Shown one piece after another: positions 33,878 through 41,703 of a DNA stretch of 64,000 nucleotides (the first letter of the stretch is position 1; each line of letters starts with the position of its first letter). The DNA lies in NCBI GenBank assembly GCA_963780175.1, contig CAWAAT010000001.1, positions 558,001 through 622,000 of the forward strand, written 5' to 3'. This stretch comes from Brooklawnia sp963780175. Lineage in GTDB: Bacteria > Actinomycetota > Actinomycetes > Propionibacteriales > Propionibacteriaceae. Below the pieces are notes generated by a model. The model saw only the letters and a program-made list of their open reading frames with translations. It made no database searches and had not been told where the DNA came from. The position numbers and the translations under genes are program-made.

Positions 33878-34651
33878 ATGGCGTGCCACACCGTGACGGG
33901 GCTGGTCAGTCTCGTCCTCGACGACGAATCCTTCGCTGAGTGGTCCATCCCGCTCGTTCCGGGTCCGCCGCGAACGCCGAGTCATGAGGCCAAGTTCAAG
34001 CGCGCCCGCGAACGCACCGGGCGGGCCGAGTCGGTGCTCGTCGGCGAGGGACGCCTCGGCGGACGCCGCGTCGCCGTCATCGCCGGCGACCCCGACTTCC
34101 TGGGCGGCTCGATCGGCGTCGCCGCCGGCGAGCCCCTCACCTCCGGCATCGAGCGGGCAACCGCGGAGGGGCTGCCCCTGCTGGCCTTCCCCGTAGGCGG
34201 GGGCACGCGCATGCAGGAGGGGACGATCGCGTTCCTCCAGATGACCAAGATCACCCAGGCGGTCGTGGCCCACAAGGCCGAGAATCTGCCCTATCTGGTC
34301 TACCTCCGCGACCCCACCATGGGTGGCGTGTTCGCCTCATGGGGGTCGCTGGGCCACGTCACCGTCGCCGAGCCCGGCGCGATGGTGGGGTTCCTCGGCC
34401 CGCGCGTGTACGAGGCCATCTACGGGCATCCCTTCCCTCCCGGGGTCCAGGTGTCGGAGAACCTCGAGGCCCGCGGCATCATCGACGCCGTGGCGCGGCC
34501 GGAGGACCTCGCGGACATGTTCAACCGCATCATCACGGTGCTCATGATGCGCCGCGAGCGGGGGCTGCTCACCGAGGCCGCCCTCCCCGCACCGGAGCCG
34601 CGGCCGCAGCCCGACCTGCCCGACATCGACGCGTGGGAGTCCGTCACCTGA
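33878..34651 (+). CDS. Acyl-CoA carboxyltransferase beta-type subunit (AccD-like)
   Basis: A 257-aa crotonase-fold carboxyltransferase half. FPVGGGTRMQEGTIAFLQM, YLRDPTMGGVFASWGSLG and AEPGAMVGFLGPRVYEA match the AccD core that binds the acyl-CoA acceptor. There is no N-terminal zinc ribbon as in E. coli AccD. The next gene supplies the alpha half. No biotin carboxylase or biotin carrier gene is in the window, so it must share one encoded elsewhere, or act as a decarboxylase-type transferase. A G-rich site precedes the ATG. Confidence 0.82.
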   Translation: MACHTVTGLVSLVLDDESFAEWSIPLVPGPPRTPSHEAKFKRARERTGRAESVLVGEGRLGGRRVAVIAGDPDFLGGSIGVAAGEPLTSGIERATAEGLPLLAFPVGGGTRMQEGTIAFLQMTKITQAVVAHKAENLPYLVYLRDPTMGGVFASWGSLGHVTVAEPGAMVGFLGPRVYEAIYGHPFPPGVQVSENLEARGIIDAVARPEDLADMFNRIITVLMMRRERGLLTEAALPAPEPRPQPDLPDIDAWESVT

Positions 34652-35295
34652 CGCGGCGCGCTGACCGGCCCGGCGTCCGCGACCTGCTCGCCGTGGGGGC
34701 GTCCGATGTCACGATGCTCAACGGCACCGGCGGCGGCGAGTCGCACCCCGGCTCCGTGCTCGCCTTCGCGCGCTTCGGCGCGGCGCCGTGCGTAGTTCTG
34801 GGACAGTGCCGTCAGGGGCAGACCGTCGACCGCCCACTGGACGCCGCGGGCCTGCGGGAGGCCCGCCGCGGGCTGCGCCTGTCGCGCGAACTCCGCCTGC
34901 CGCTCGTCACCATCATCGACACCCCCGGGGCGGCGCTCTCCAAGGAGGCCGAGGAGCGCGGGCTGGGCGGCGAGATCGCCCGGACGCTGTCGGAACTGCT
35001 CACCCTGCCCACGCCGACGGTGAGCCTGCTGCTCGGCCAGGGGACCGGCGGCATCGCGCTGGCGCTGGCGCCCGCAGACCGGACGCTGGCCTCCCAGCAC
35101 GCCTGGCTGGCGCCGCTGCCGCCCGAGGGGGCTCCGGCGGTCGTGCACCGGGACACCGACCACGCCGCCGACCGCGAGGAGTTCTGTCTGCGCCTCGCCG
35201 ACGAGCTCGGCCGGGCCCTCATGGAGGTCATGGCACTCGACCGTCACGAGCGGCTGTCGCTGCGCCAAGCCCGCTATCGGGGCCTGGGACTGTGA
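34633..35295 (+). CDS. Acyl-CoA carboxyltransferase alpha-type subunit (AccA-like)
   Basis: About 220 aa. The ordered core is DLLAVGASDVTMLNGTGGGE, PLVTIIDTPGAALSKEAEERG and LLLGQGTGGIALALAPADR, matching the AccA half that contacts carboxybiotin. It is shorter than E. coli AccA (about 319 aa). The GTG start at 34633 lies inside the beta gene, giving a 19-nt overlap. A lack of its own clear ribosome site suggests coupled translation. The two together have the length of one fused carboxyltransferase. Confidence 0.8.
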   Translation: MGVRHLTRRADRPGVRDLLAVGASDVTMLNGTGGGESHPGSVLAFARFGAAPCVVLGQCRQGQTVDRPLDAAGLREARRGLRLSRELRLPLVTIIDTPGAALSKEAEERGLGGEIARTLSELLTLPTPTVSLLLGQGTGGIALALAPADRTLASQHAWLAPLPPEGAPAVVHRDTDHAADREEFCLRLADELGRALMEVMALDRHERLSLRQARYRGLGL

Positions 35296-35319
35296 ACCGC
35301 CGCTGGGGGGAGTTCGCCC

Positions 35320-35815
35320 GTGAAGTGGTCGGTCGAAGACGGCCAGTTCGTGGCCACATGTGCCAAGTTGCCCTCGCAGTCGTGGCAGGCCGACTCCCAA
35401 ACGGCCGCCCTGCAGGGGCTGGTTGACCTGGTCGCCGACACCGGGGCCGATATCACGGAGGAGAGCGAAGCCGTCCCTGAACCGCTGGCGACCGTTCGAG
35501 CGGGCCCAGCTCAGACGACATCGTCGCTGCAATGCAGGCAGGCCGCCGGTGATCGTCCTGGACGACTCCGCGGTGGTCAAGGCGTTGATCGGCCGCGAGG
35601 TTGCCGAGGAGACCACTTCGCGTTCACCCTCAACCGCTACGAAGTCGCTCCCCTGGCTGATCGGATCTGGCAGTTGCGTCACCAGTACACGAGCTACGAC
35701 GCCGCGTATCTCGCTCTTGCCGAGGCTCTGGAAGCACCGCTGTACACCTGCGATGCGAAGCTCGACAGCGGCGGCCACCACGCCAAGGTGCTGTACTCCA
35801 CCGAACGCACTGATC
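35320..35815 (+). pseudogene. HicB-like antitoxin and VapC (PIN) toxin remnants
   Basis: From a GTG with GGGGAG upstream, one frame gives KWSVEDGQFVATCAKLPSQS and continues to PEPLATV. This resembles the first half of HicB-family antitoxins and then loses similarity. At about 35550, another frame gives VIVLDDSAVVKALIGREV, a PIN-domain start. About 60 bp later, back in the first frame, NRYEVAPLADRIWQLRHQYT and SYDAAYLALAEALEAPLYTC form the C-terminal half of a VapC toxin. About 50 central residues and the frame between the halves are lost, so the toxin is dead. Confidence 0.7.
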
Positions 35816-35827
35816 TGCCGCTGCGGG

Positions 35828-36190
35828 TCAGTGCCAGGAGGAGAGTCGACCTGCCACCTCGTGATAAGTGGCAGTTCCGCTCGCGATGGCGATCACCAGG
35901 TCGTACGCGTCATCATCGGGCGCCTGGAGGTCGATGTTGTTGACGCCGTAGAACACCACGACCGCAAGCCACCCCAATCGCTTGTTGCCGTCGACCAGCG
36001 AATGGTTGCCGACCAGCGACTCCAACAGCACAGCGGCCTTGTCGTCTATGCCCGGGTACGCATCTCGGCCGAAGACGCTCACGCTCGGTCGGTGGACTGC
36101 AGAGTCGAGCAAGCCGATGTCCCGGACGGGGCCAACCGCGAGGTCCTCGATCAGCGACAGGACATCCTCCAGCGTGAGGTACTCGATCAC
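35828..36190 (-). CDS. Doc/Fic-type toxin (death-on-curing family)
   Basis: A 120-aa protein of Doc length. The Fic-core motif is visible as HSLVDGNKRLGW (His63, Lys70, Arg71), a variant of HPFxxGNKR. MIEYLTLEDVLSLIEDLAVG and IGLLDSAVHRPSVSVFGRDAYPG are typical Doc segments. Doc phosphorylates elongation factor Tu and stalls translation. Its start overlaps the antitoxin stop by 4 bp. The motif residues appear complete, so it is probably active. Confidence 0.85.
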   Translation of the reverse strand: MIEYLTLEDVLSLIEDLAVGPVRDIGLLDSAVHRPSVSVFGRDAYPGIDDKAAVLLESLVGNHSLVDGNKRLGWLAVVVFYGVNNIDLQAPDDDAYDLVIAIASGTATYHEVAGRLSSWH

Positions 36191-36390
36191 TGGCCAAGCC
36201 GGTCGAGCAGGTCGGCATAGCGCGCTCGAGCTGATGCGGACAGTCGGCGCACCTTGTCCTCGCGGACCCGTCGGGCTGCGGCTTCGCGGATGGCGCGGAC
36301 CGTTGCTTCCTGCTTACTCACGCCCTCTGCCTCGGCGAGCAGGGCGAGCGCCTTCTCGTCCTCGGGTTCGAGTCGAAGTGTCATGGCCAT
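36187..36390 (-). CDS. Ribbon-helix-helix antitoxin partner of Doc
   Basis: A 67-aa protein. TLRLEPEDEKALALLAEAEG followed by VSKQEATVRAIREAAARR has the strand-helix-helix pattern of CopG/Arc-type regulators. The rest would be the toxin-neutralising tail. It is upstream of and overlaps doc. A dyad-symmetric operator lies just upstream of its start. Most Doc toxins pair with Phd; the RHH partner is the actinobacterial-type variant. Confidence 0.8.
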   Translation of the reverse strand: MAMTLRLEPEDEKALALLAEAEGVSKQEATVRAIREAAARRVREDKVRRLSASARARYADLLDRLGQ

Positions 36391-36396
36391 ACCCAG

Positions 36397-36415
36397 ATGA
36401 TACCAGTCTGGTATC
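36397..36415 (-). promoter_or_regulatory. Operator/promoter of the toxin-antitoxin pair
   Basis: A perfect inverted repeat GATACCA-GTC-TGGTATC (36399-36415) overlaps a -10-like TATCAT (36397-36402) on the minus strand. The TATCAT is only 6 bp from the antitoxin ATG, so the transcript may be leaderless. The dyad is the expected autorepression site for an RHH antitoxin. No clear -35 box is seen. Confidence 0.6.
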
Positions 36416-36653
36416 TACCGCTCATGGCGCCGATCGCGCCCGGGGCGCGGATGGCAGTGAGGACCCGCAGCCGGTGCGGGTCTACGCCGCTCGGTGTTCT
36501 TGGTGCGCCTGAACGACCCAAGATGCCGCGCCGCCGACGATAGCCTTCGGCCCGCTCGGCCACGACCTCAGCTGCCGCGTGCAGAGCGTGAGTCACCGGT
36601 CGAAGTGGCAGATGAGGGTCGTTCTGTCGGTCTCGTCCAATAGCGTGGGCGCC

Positions 36654-37358
36654 ATGACTACACGGATCGTCCTGGTGCCCGGCTTCTGGTTGGGGCAGTG
36701 GGCTTGGGATGATGTGTCCCCGGCTTTGCGGGAACGGGGTTTCGACGTGGTGGCGCTCACCCTTCCCGGGCTTGAACCCGACCACCATCCTGAGGTGACG
36801 GTGACGTTGGTCGACCAGGCAGCGGCCATCGAGGCAGCGTTGGACGTCGATGCCGAACGACGGATTCTGGTCGTGCACAGCGGGGCCGCGTTCCCCGGCG
36901 CCCTCGTCCTCGACCGCCGCCCCGACCTGGTCGACCGGTTCGTCCTGGTCGACACCGCGCCACCCAAGCCGGGGTTGGCGTTCAACGCCGAACAAGTTGG
37001 CGACTTCACCCTCGCCGACGCCTGGCCCGGACTGCAGGAAGAAGGCTCCTTCACCGACCTGACCGCAGCCCAGCTGGAGACGTTCCATGAACGCGCCGTC
37101 CCGCAACCGGCCAGCGTCGTGACCGAGGCCGCGGAACTCAACAATGACGCACGGCATCAGATCCCGGTCACCGTGATCTGCACGACGTTTCCGGCCAGCG
37201 CCTACCAGCACTACGCCGCCCAAGGAGTGCCCTTCCTGGCAGCCCTTCTGGACTACTCCGACGTCACCTACATCGACCTGCCCACCGGCCACTGGCCCAT
37301 GTGGTCCAAACCCGTGGAGCTGGCGGACACCATCGCGAACGCCTCCAGCGTCGACTGA
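36654..37358 (+). CDS. Alpha/beta hydrolase
   Basis: A 234-aa protein. VLVPGFWLGQWAWDDVSPAL holds the oxyanion strand. The nucleophile elbow is VVHSGAAF (Ser in HSGAA), and the C-terminal LPTGHWPMWSKP carries the histidine. This is the single-domain esterase/salicylate-esterase-like group. The substrate is unknown. The ATG is preceded by GTGGGCGCC without a strong ribosome site. A 260-bp gap separates it from the toxin-antitoxin promoter. Confidence 0.82.
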   Translation: MTTRIVLVPGFWLGQWAWDDVSPALRERGFDVVALTLPGLEPDHHPEVTVTLVDQAAAIEAALDVDAERRILVVHSGAAFPGALVLDRRPDLVDRFVLVDTAPPKPGLAFNAEQVGDFTLADAWPGLQEEGSFTDLTAAQLETFHERAVPQPASVVTEAAELNNDARHQIPVTVICTTFPASAYQHYAAQGVPFLAALLDYSDVTYIDLPTGHWPMWSKPVELADTIANASSVD

Positions 37359-37526
37359 CGGAACACGCGCGCCGGGATGTCTTGCGTCAGGGTCTGGAAG
37401 ATGATGGTGGCATCGACCACAAGCTTCTGGAAGTGTGATCAGCCCCTGATGTACGGGCTGGGCCTTGGTCGACGAGCGCGTGTGTCGTGAAGTGTCGGCG
37501 ACCGTCTGGCGTCGTAATCTGCCGGC

Positions 37527-37898
37527 ATGGCTGTGAGCAGGAGTCGCAAGGCCCGTGCCGACCGGCGCCGCAAACGACGCCTGGAGCAGACGGTCAGCGA
37601 CCTCAGCGACCGGCAATGGGCTGACCTGTTGGACGCGTGGGCCGGGTGTGCGTACTGCGGGACGACTGACAAGCCGCTGCAACGCGACTGCGTCCTACCC
37701 ATCTCTCGCGGCGGTCGCTACACCGTCGAAAACGTCGTCCCAGCCTGCCGCTCCTGCAACACCAGCAAATGCAACGACGAAGTCACCAGTTGGCTTCGAC
37801 GCAAGCGACTCGACGAACGCTCCTTCCTGCTTCGCCACTTCGAGATCCGCACTGCCATGAGCTGTGCCGAAGGTGGCGGATCTATTCTCGGAGAGTGA
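37527..37898 (+). CDS. HNH endonuclease family protein
   Basis: A 123-aa protein. Two zinc-binding C-x-x-C pairs (CAYCGT and CRSCNTSK) flank the nuclease core DCVLPISRGGRYTVENVVPAC. The core is close to the HNH pattern, with Asp-Cys-Val replacing the first His region. A highly basic N-terminus (RSRKARADRRRKRR) likely binds nucleic acid. Its stop overlaps the GNAT gene start (GTGA). Small HNH proteins occur in mobile elements and phages. No portal, terminase or other phage gene is nearby. Confidence 0.75.
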   Translation: MAVSRSRKARADRRRKRRLEQTVSDLSDRQWADLLDAWAGCAYCGTTDKPLQRDCVLPISRGGRYTVENVVPACRSCNTSKCNDEVTSWLRRKRLDERSFLLRHFEIRTAMSCAEGGGSILGE

Positions 37899-38380
37899 CC
37901 ACGAGCTGGACGTTGAGACCCTTGACGACCAGGGACAGCGCCCTGCTGGCCACCGCGACGCTGGGGAACATCAACTGGTCGGCTGAGCACGTCACGGCCC
38001 ACGACGTCGAGACTCGGCCGGAGTTCCACCACTACACGGCGCTCAGATCAGAGCGGGGCGACTTCGGGATCGTCGCGGAGGTCGCTGGCGAGCCGATCGG
38101 TGTGGTGTGGGCGCAGTTTCTGGGGGCCGATGATCCCGGCTACGGGTTCGTGGATGAGCAGACGCCCGAGCTCTGCCTGTGGGTCGACCCCTCCAGCAGA
38201 AGGCTCGGCGTGGGGCGGTGTCTGTTGCGCGTCCTGCAAGCGGAAGCCCGCCGCCGAGGTGTCGCCCGCTTGAGCCTGTCGGTCGAGCATGGCAACTTCG
38301 CCGCCCACCTCTACGCCGCCGAGGGGTTCGTCCCGGTTGAGCGACGTGAGGCAGACGGGGTCATGACCTGGACGTCCTGA
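37895..38380 (+). CDS. GNAT family N-acetyltransferase
   Basis: A 161-aa protein. Conserved motif A is LCLWVDPSSRRLGVGRCLLR, and motif B is LSLSVEHGNFAAHLYAAEGF. It transfers an acetyl group from acetyl-CoA to an unknown small molecule or peptide N-terminus. The GTG start overlaps the HNH gene stop by 4 bp, so it is translated with that gene. Confidence 0.86.
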   Translation: MTTSWTLRPLTTRDSALLATATLGNINWSAEHVTAHDVETRPEFHHYTALRSERGDFGIVAEVAGEPIGVVWAQFLGADDPGYGFVDEQTPELCLWVDPSSRRLGVGRCLLRVLQAEARRRGVARLSLSVEHGNFAAHLYAAEGFVPVERREADGVMTWTS

Positions 38381-38427
38381 AAGGGCGGCCGGCGGCGCGG
38401 GATGCTCGGGGCAACTCGGTGGCAGAC

Positions 38428-39000
38428 CTAGAACCGGACCTGTGGGGCCTGCTCCTGACCCTTGGGCGCGTCGTAGAAGTTGCGCTTGGAGACGCCGGCG
38501 ACCCCGGTGAGCAACATCCACGGGATCGTCTCGGTCAGGCTGTTCAGCTGGCGCACGGCGTCGTTGTAGTACTGGCGCGCGAAGGAGATCTGGTCTTCGG
38601 TCGCGGCCAGCTGCCGCTGCAGCTCGAGGAAGTTGGTGTTGGCCTTGAGGTCAGGGTAGTTCTCGGCGACGGCGTTGAGGTGGACGAGGGCGCCCTGGAG
38701 TTCGGCGTCGGCGGCTGCCTTGGCCGGCACGTCACCGCCGGCGGCCGCCTGCTGGACGCTGGCCCGGGCGCGGGTGATCTCTTCCAGCACGTCCTTCTCG
38801 TGACCGGCGTACCCCTTGACGGTCTCCACCAGGTTGGGGATCAGTTCGGCCCGGCGGGTGAGCTGGACGTCGATGCCGCCGATGGCCTCTTGGGCGGCGA
38901 TGTCGGCCTTGCGGAGCTTGTTGAAGCCCACCACGCCGCCCACCACGAGGATGGCGGATAGGAAAGTCATGATGGCGAGGGTGAGGATGGCGAATGTCAT
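38428..39000 (-). CDS. LemA family protein
   Basis: A 190-aa protein. One N-terminal span is followed by a helical domain with GIDVQLTRRAELIPNLVETV and FARQYYNDAVRQLNSLTETIP, the LemA hallmarks. It usually accompanies TPM-domain or DUF2207 membrane proteins, and here it follows a DUF2207 gene by 73 bp on the same strand. Function unknown, envelope-related. Confidence 0.92.
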   Translation of the reverse strand: MTFAILTLAIMTFLSAILVVGGVVGFNKLRKADIAAQEAIGGIDVQLTRRAELIPNLVETVKGYAGHEKDVLEEITRARASVQQAAAGGDVPAKAAADAELQGALVHLNAVAENYPDLKANTNFLELQRQLAATEDQISFARQYYNDAVRQLNSLTETIPWMLLTGVAGVSKRNFYDAPKGQEQAPQVRF

Positions 39001-39073
39001 GTGCGGAGCCTCTCAGAAATCTGGACGGGTCGGACGGGGGTCTTTCGCGGGTCGGGCTGGGCCGGCAGGAACC

Positions 39074-40837
39074 TCACCAGGAGCCGCCTCCACCACCTCC
39101 GCCACCACCGCCACCGCCGCCACCCCCGCTGGAGGAGGAGGCCTTGGTGGCCGCGTAGGCTGAGACGGCGGAGTCCAGCGTGGAGTAAAAGTCGGAGACC
39201 ATCGAGGACACGAAGTCGCCGTGCACGCCGGCGACGTACCCGCCGAAGTAGTGGGGAGTGGGCGGCTCGGCCCCGACTTCGGTGACGTACTTGGCGGCCC
39301 ACTGCTCGGCGCAGCCGAACGCGACGGCCCACGGCAGGTAGGTGGTGTAGAGCTCCTGGCGGCCGGAGAAGTCGAACCGCTCCACGCTCGACGGGGTGGA
39401 AAGCACCCGACGGAAACCGCCGATCCGCGACCAGAGGTCCCGCCCGGAGGCTGTGCGCTTGGTGCTCGCCCCTGGCAGGAGCATCGGGACCCCGAACGCG
39501 GCGAACGCGCCGGGCACCAGCGCCAGGGCGCTGATCCGGAAGGGGGCGTCGACCCAGAGGACCGGCAGCAGTGCCAGCAGGCCGGCCGCCCCCGCAGCGA
39601 GGATCACCAGGAGGCCGCCGCCGAGACCCGGGCCCGCCTGGCTGATGAAGCCCGCCTGGCGAGCCCAATCCCTGACGCTGCGGTCCAGCGTGGCGAGCGC
39701 GGACTGCAGGGTCTGGCCGGCCTCGACGTCCTTGCGGTGCGCCACGAAGGGACGTCCCCCGGTCACCCCCAAAGCGTCGGCGATCGCGTGGGTCGCTTCG
39801 TCGACGTCCCGCCAGGCCACCGAGTCGACCTCCCGCACTCCCCAGGTCTTGCCGTCAGGCAGCCGGTCCAGCATCAGCGCGCCACGCTCGGCGCCATACA
39901 TCAGGGTTGCGACGAACTCTTGCTGGCTGACCCCCTCTTGGAGGATGTACGCCGCCTGGGCCGGACCGATGCCGGGCGGCGGCGCGTACTGCAGCGGGAA
40001 CGGCGGGGTCGTCTCTTGTGTCTGGCGTGCCAGCCGGTAGCCGACACTGCCGGCCCCGACGGCCAGCAGCAGGACCACCACGAGCAGCGGCAAGGACGAA
40101 CCGAGCACCGGCCGCCACGGCGCACTCCACAGCGCCAGGTCTGCTGCTGGGGCGGGCATCGCCACCCGGGCGCGCACGGTCACCGGCGTGTTGGGCGGGA
40201 GGCCCGACACCTCGACGACCAGGGTCCGAGTCCCCTCGCCCAGCGCCTGGCAGCCGCCCGAGGCCCCCACCCCGACCAGGCACTCGACCTGCTCGGCCTC
40301 TGCGGGCAGGTTCACCGTGAGCCGGGCCTCGCCGATGTGCTGCCGCCAACCTGACGGGACCAGATCCCAGTAGAAGGTCGAGGTGTCGTCCTCGCCAGGC
40401 AACAGCACGTCATCGATCTTGTAGGCCAGCACGTAGGTGTGCTGGCCGGGTTGCAGGTAGACGTCCTCGTCTCCGACCCGTGCCACGTGGAAGCGCCCCG
40501 CGTTCTGGCGCAGCATGACCCAGGGCTCGATCGAGCCGTCGCGGGTAACGGAGACGGCCTGCGGTGCGCGAACTGCGCGCGGCTGGTTGACGTCGTACTC
40601 GTCCCAAAAGCGGAAGATGCCGCGCCGGTCCGAACCGGGGACGTCGACCACCAGGGTCTCGGTCACCCCCATCTGCCCGCCATTGTCGACATCGAAGACC
40701 GCCTGGTAGTCGGTGATCGAGGTGGGCTCGTAGACAGCTCCGTCGCCCGTGCCGGGGTTCCGGTAGACCAGGCCGGGCAGCAGCGCGAGTCCCCCGAACA
40801 AACCGAGCACAGCCAGCGACGCGAGCAGGCGCTTCAT
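39074..40837 (-). CDS. DUF2207 domain-containing membrane protein
   Basis: A 587-aa protein. A signal or first span (about 5-25) is followed by an extracellular DUF2207 domain (ITDYQAVFDVDNGGQMGVTE, then RRGIFRFWDEYDVNQ). Membrane spans lie in the middle and a cytoplasmic region follows. The tail ends in a run of about 15 glycines before SW. It pairs with LemA. The Gly-rich tail is common in this family. Function unknown. Confidence 0.88.
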   Translation of the reverse strand: MKRLLASLAVLGLFGGLALLPGLVYRNPGTGDGAVYEPTSITDYQAVFDVDNGGQMGVTETLVVDVPGSDRRGIFRFWDEYDVNQPRAVRAPQAVSVTRDGSIEPWVMLRQNAGRFHVARVGDEDVYLQPGQHTYVLAYKIDDVLLPGEDDTSTFYWDLVPSGWRQHIGEARLTVNLPAEAEQVECLVGVGASGGCQALGEGTRTLVVEVSGLPPNTPVTVRARVAMPAPAADLALWSAPWRPVLGSSLPLLVVVLLLAVGAGSVGYRLARQTQETTPPFPLQYAPPPGIGPAQAAYILQEGVSQQEFVATLMYGAERGALMLDRLPDGKTWGVREVDSVAWRDVDEATHAIADALGVTGGRPFVAHRKDVEAGQTLQSALATLDRSVRDWARQAGFISQAGPGLGGGLLVILAAGAAGLLALLPVLWVDAPFRISALALVPGAFAAFGVPMLLPGASTKRTASGRDLWSRIGGFRRVLSTPSSVERFDFSGRQELYTTYLPWAVAFGCAEQWAAKYVTEVGAEPPTPHYFGGYVAGVHGDFVSSMVSDFYSTLDSAVSAYAATKASSSSGGGGGGGGGGGGGGGSW

Positions 40838-40980
40838 GGGTTTCAGCCTATGTCGCGCTTTCGACTCCCGCCATACAGTGGGCCTGGCCGGCATGGAGGA
40901 CGCGGTCACCTCCATGTGGGCGGGTCTGGACGGGCTTGCCGGCTGGCGGTCGCGGTGGCAGTGGCCGCTGGGGGACACTG

Positions 40981-41703
40981 GTGAGCGTGACGGACAGTGG
41001 TGAGGGTGCCCGGGTGCTGGTGGTCGAGGACGAGCCCGTCCTGGCGGGTGTCGTCGCGTCATACCTGACGCGGGCCGGCCACACGACGCGCGTGGCCGCC
41101 GACGGCCGGGACGCCGTCGCGGTTGCCCGCGACTGGGCCCCCGACGTGATCGTGCTCGACCTCGGGCTCCCGGGGCTCGACGGCGTAGAGGTCTGTCGCC
41201 AGGTCCGCACGTTCAGCGACTGCTACGTGCTGATGCTCACGGCACGCGACGACGAGGTTGACATGCTCGTCGGGTTGTCGGTTGGCGCCGACGACTACCT
41301 GACCAAGCCGTTCAGCGCGCGTGAGTTGGTCGCACGGGTCGGGGTTTTGCTGCGGCGTCCGCGGACCACCTCCGCCGCGGCGGCGCCGGCCCATGCGGCA
41401 CGGCGCGTGTTCGGCGGTCTGGTGATCGACCCGGCGGGACGCGAGGTGCACGTCGACGGGCAACCGATCGTGCTGACCCGGACCGAGTTCGACGTGCTCG
41501 AGGCCTTGTCGGCCCAGCCGCGCCTGGCGTTCTCGCGCCGTCAACTCGTGGAGGCGGTATGGGGCCCGGCCTGGGTGGGCGACGACCGCCTCGTTGATGT
41601 TCACGTGGGCCACGTTCGCCGCAAGCTGGGCGAGGACGCGGCGAACCCGCGCTACATCCTGACGATCCGCGGGGTGGGCTACCGGATGGGGCCGGGAAGG
41701 TGA
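40981..41703 (+). CDS. OmpR-family response regulator
   Basis: A 240-aa protein. The receiver domain has phosphoacceptor Asp60 in VLDLGLPG, Thr in LTARDD and Lys in TKPFSAREL. The C-terminal winged helix is ILTRTEFDVLEALS, then VDVHVGHVRRKLG and RGVGYRMG. Its stop overlaps the kinase start (GTGA). It is the regulator of the system with the Met-rich membrane protein and CueP, so I infer copper-responsive control. GGGGGA precedes the first GTG; a second GTG two codons on is possible. Confidence 0.93.
   Translation: MSVTDSGEGARVLVVEDEPVLAGVVASYLTRAGHTTRVAADGRDAVAVARDWAPDVIVLDLGLPGLDGVEVCRQVRTFSDCYVLMLTARDDEVDMLVGLSVGADDYLTKPFSARELVARVGVLLRRPRTTSAAAAPAHAARRVFGGLVIDPAGREVHVDGQPIVLTRTEFDVLEALSAQPRLAFSRRQLVEAVWGPAWVGDDRLVDVHVGHVRRKLGEDAANPRYILTIRGVGYRMGPGR

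Noticed and set aside
37359..37440. Possible PIN-domain start (KLVVDATIIFQTLTQDIPAR) on the minus strand
   Set aside because: Only about 20 residues look PIN-like and nothing continues it. Too little to call a remnant with confidence.
37527..38380. HNH gene as a sign of a prophage
   Set aside because: No terminase, portal, capsid, integrase or attachment repeat is visible around it.
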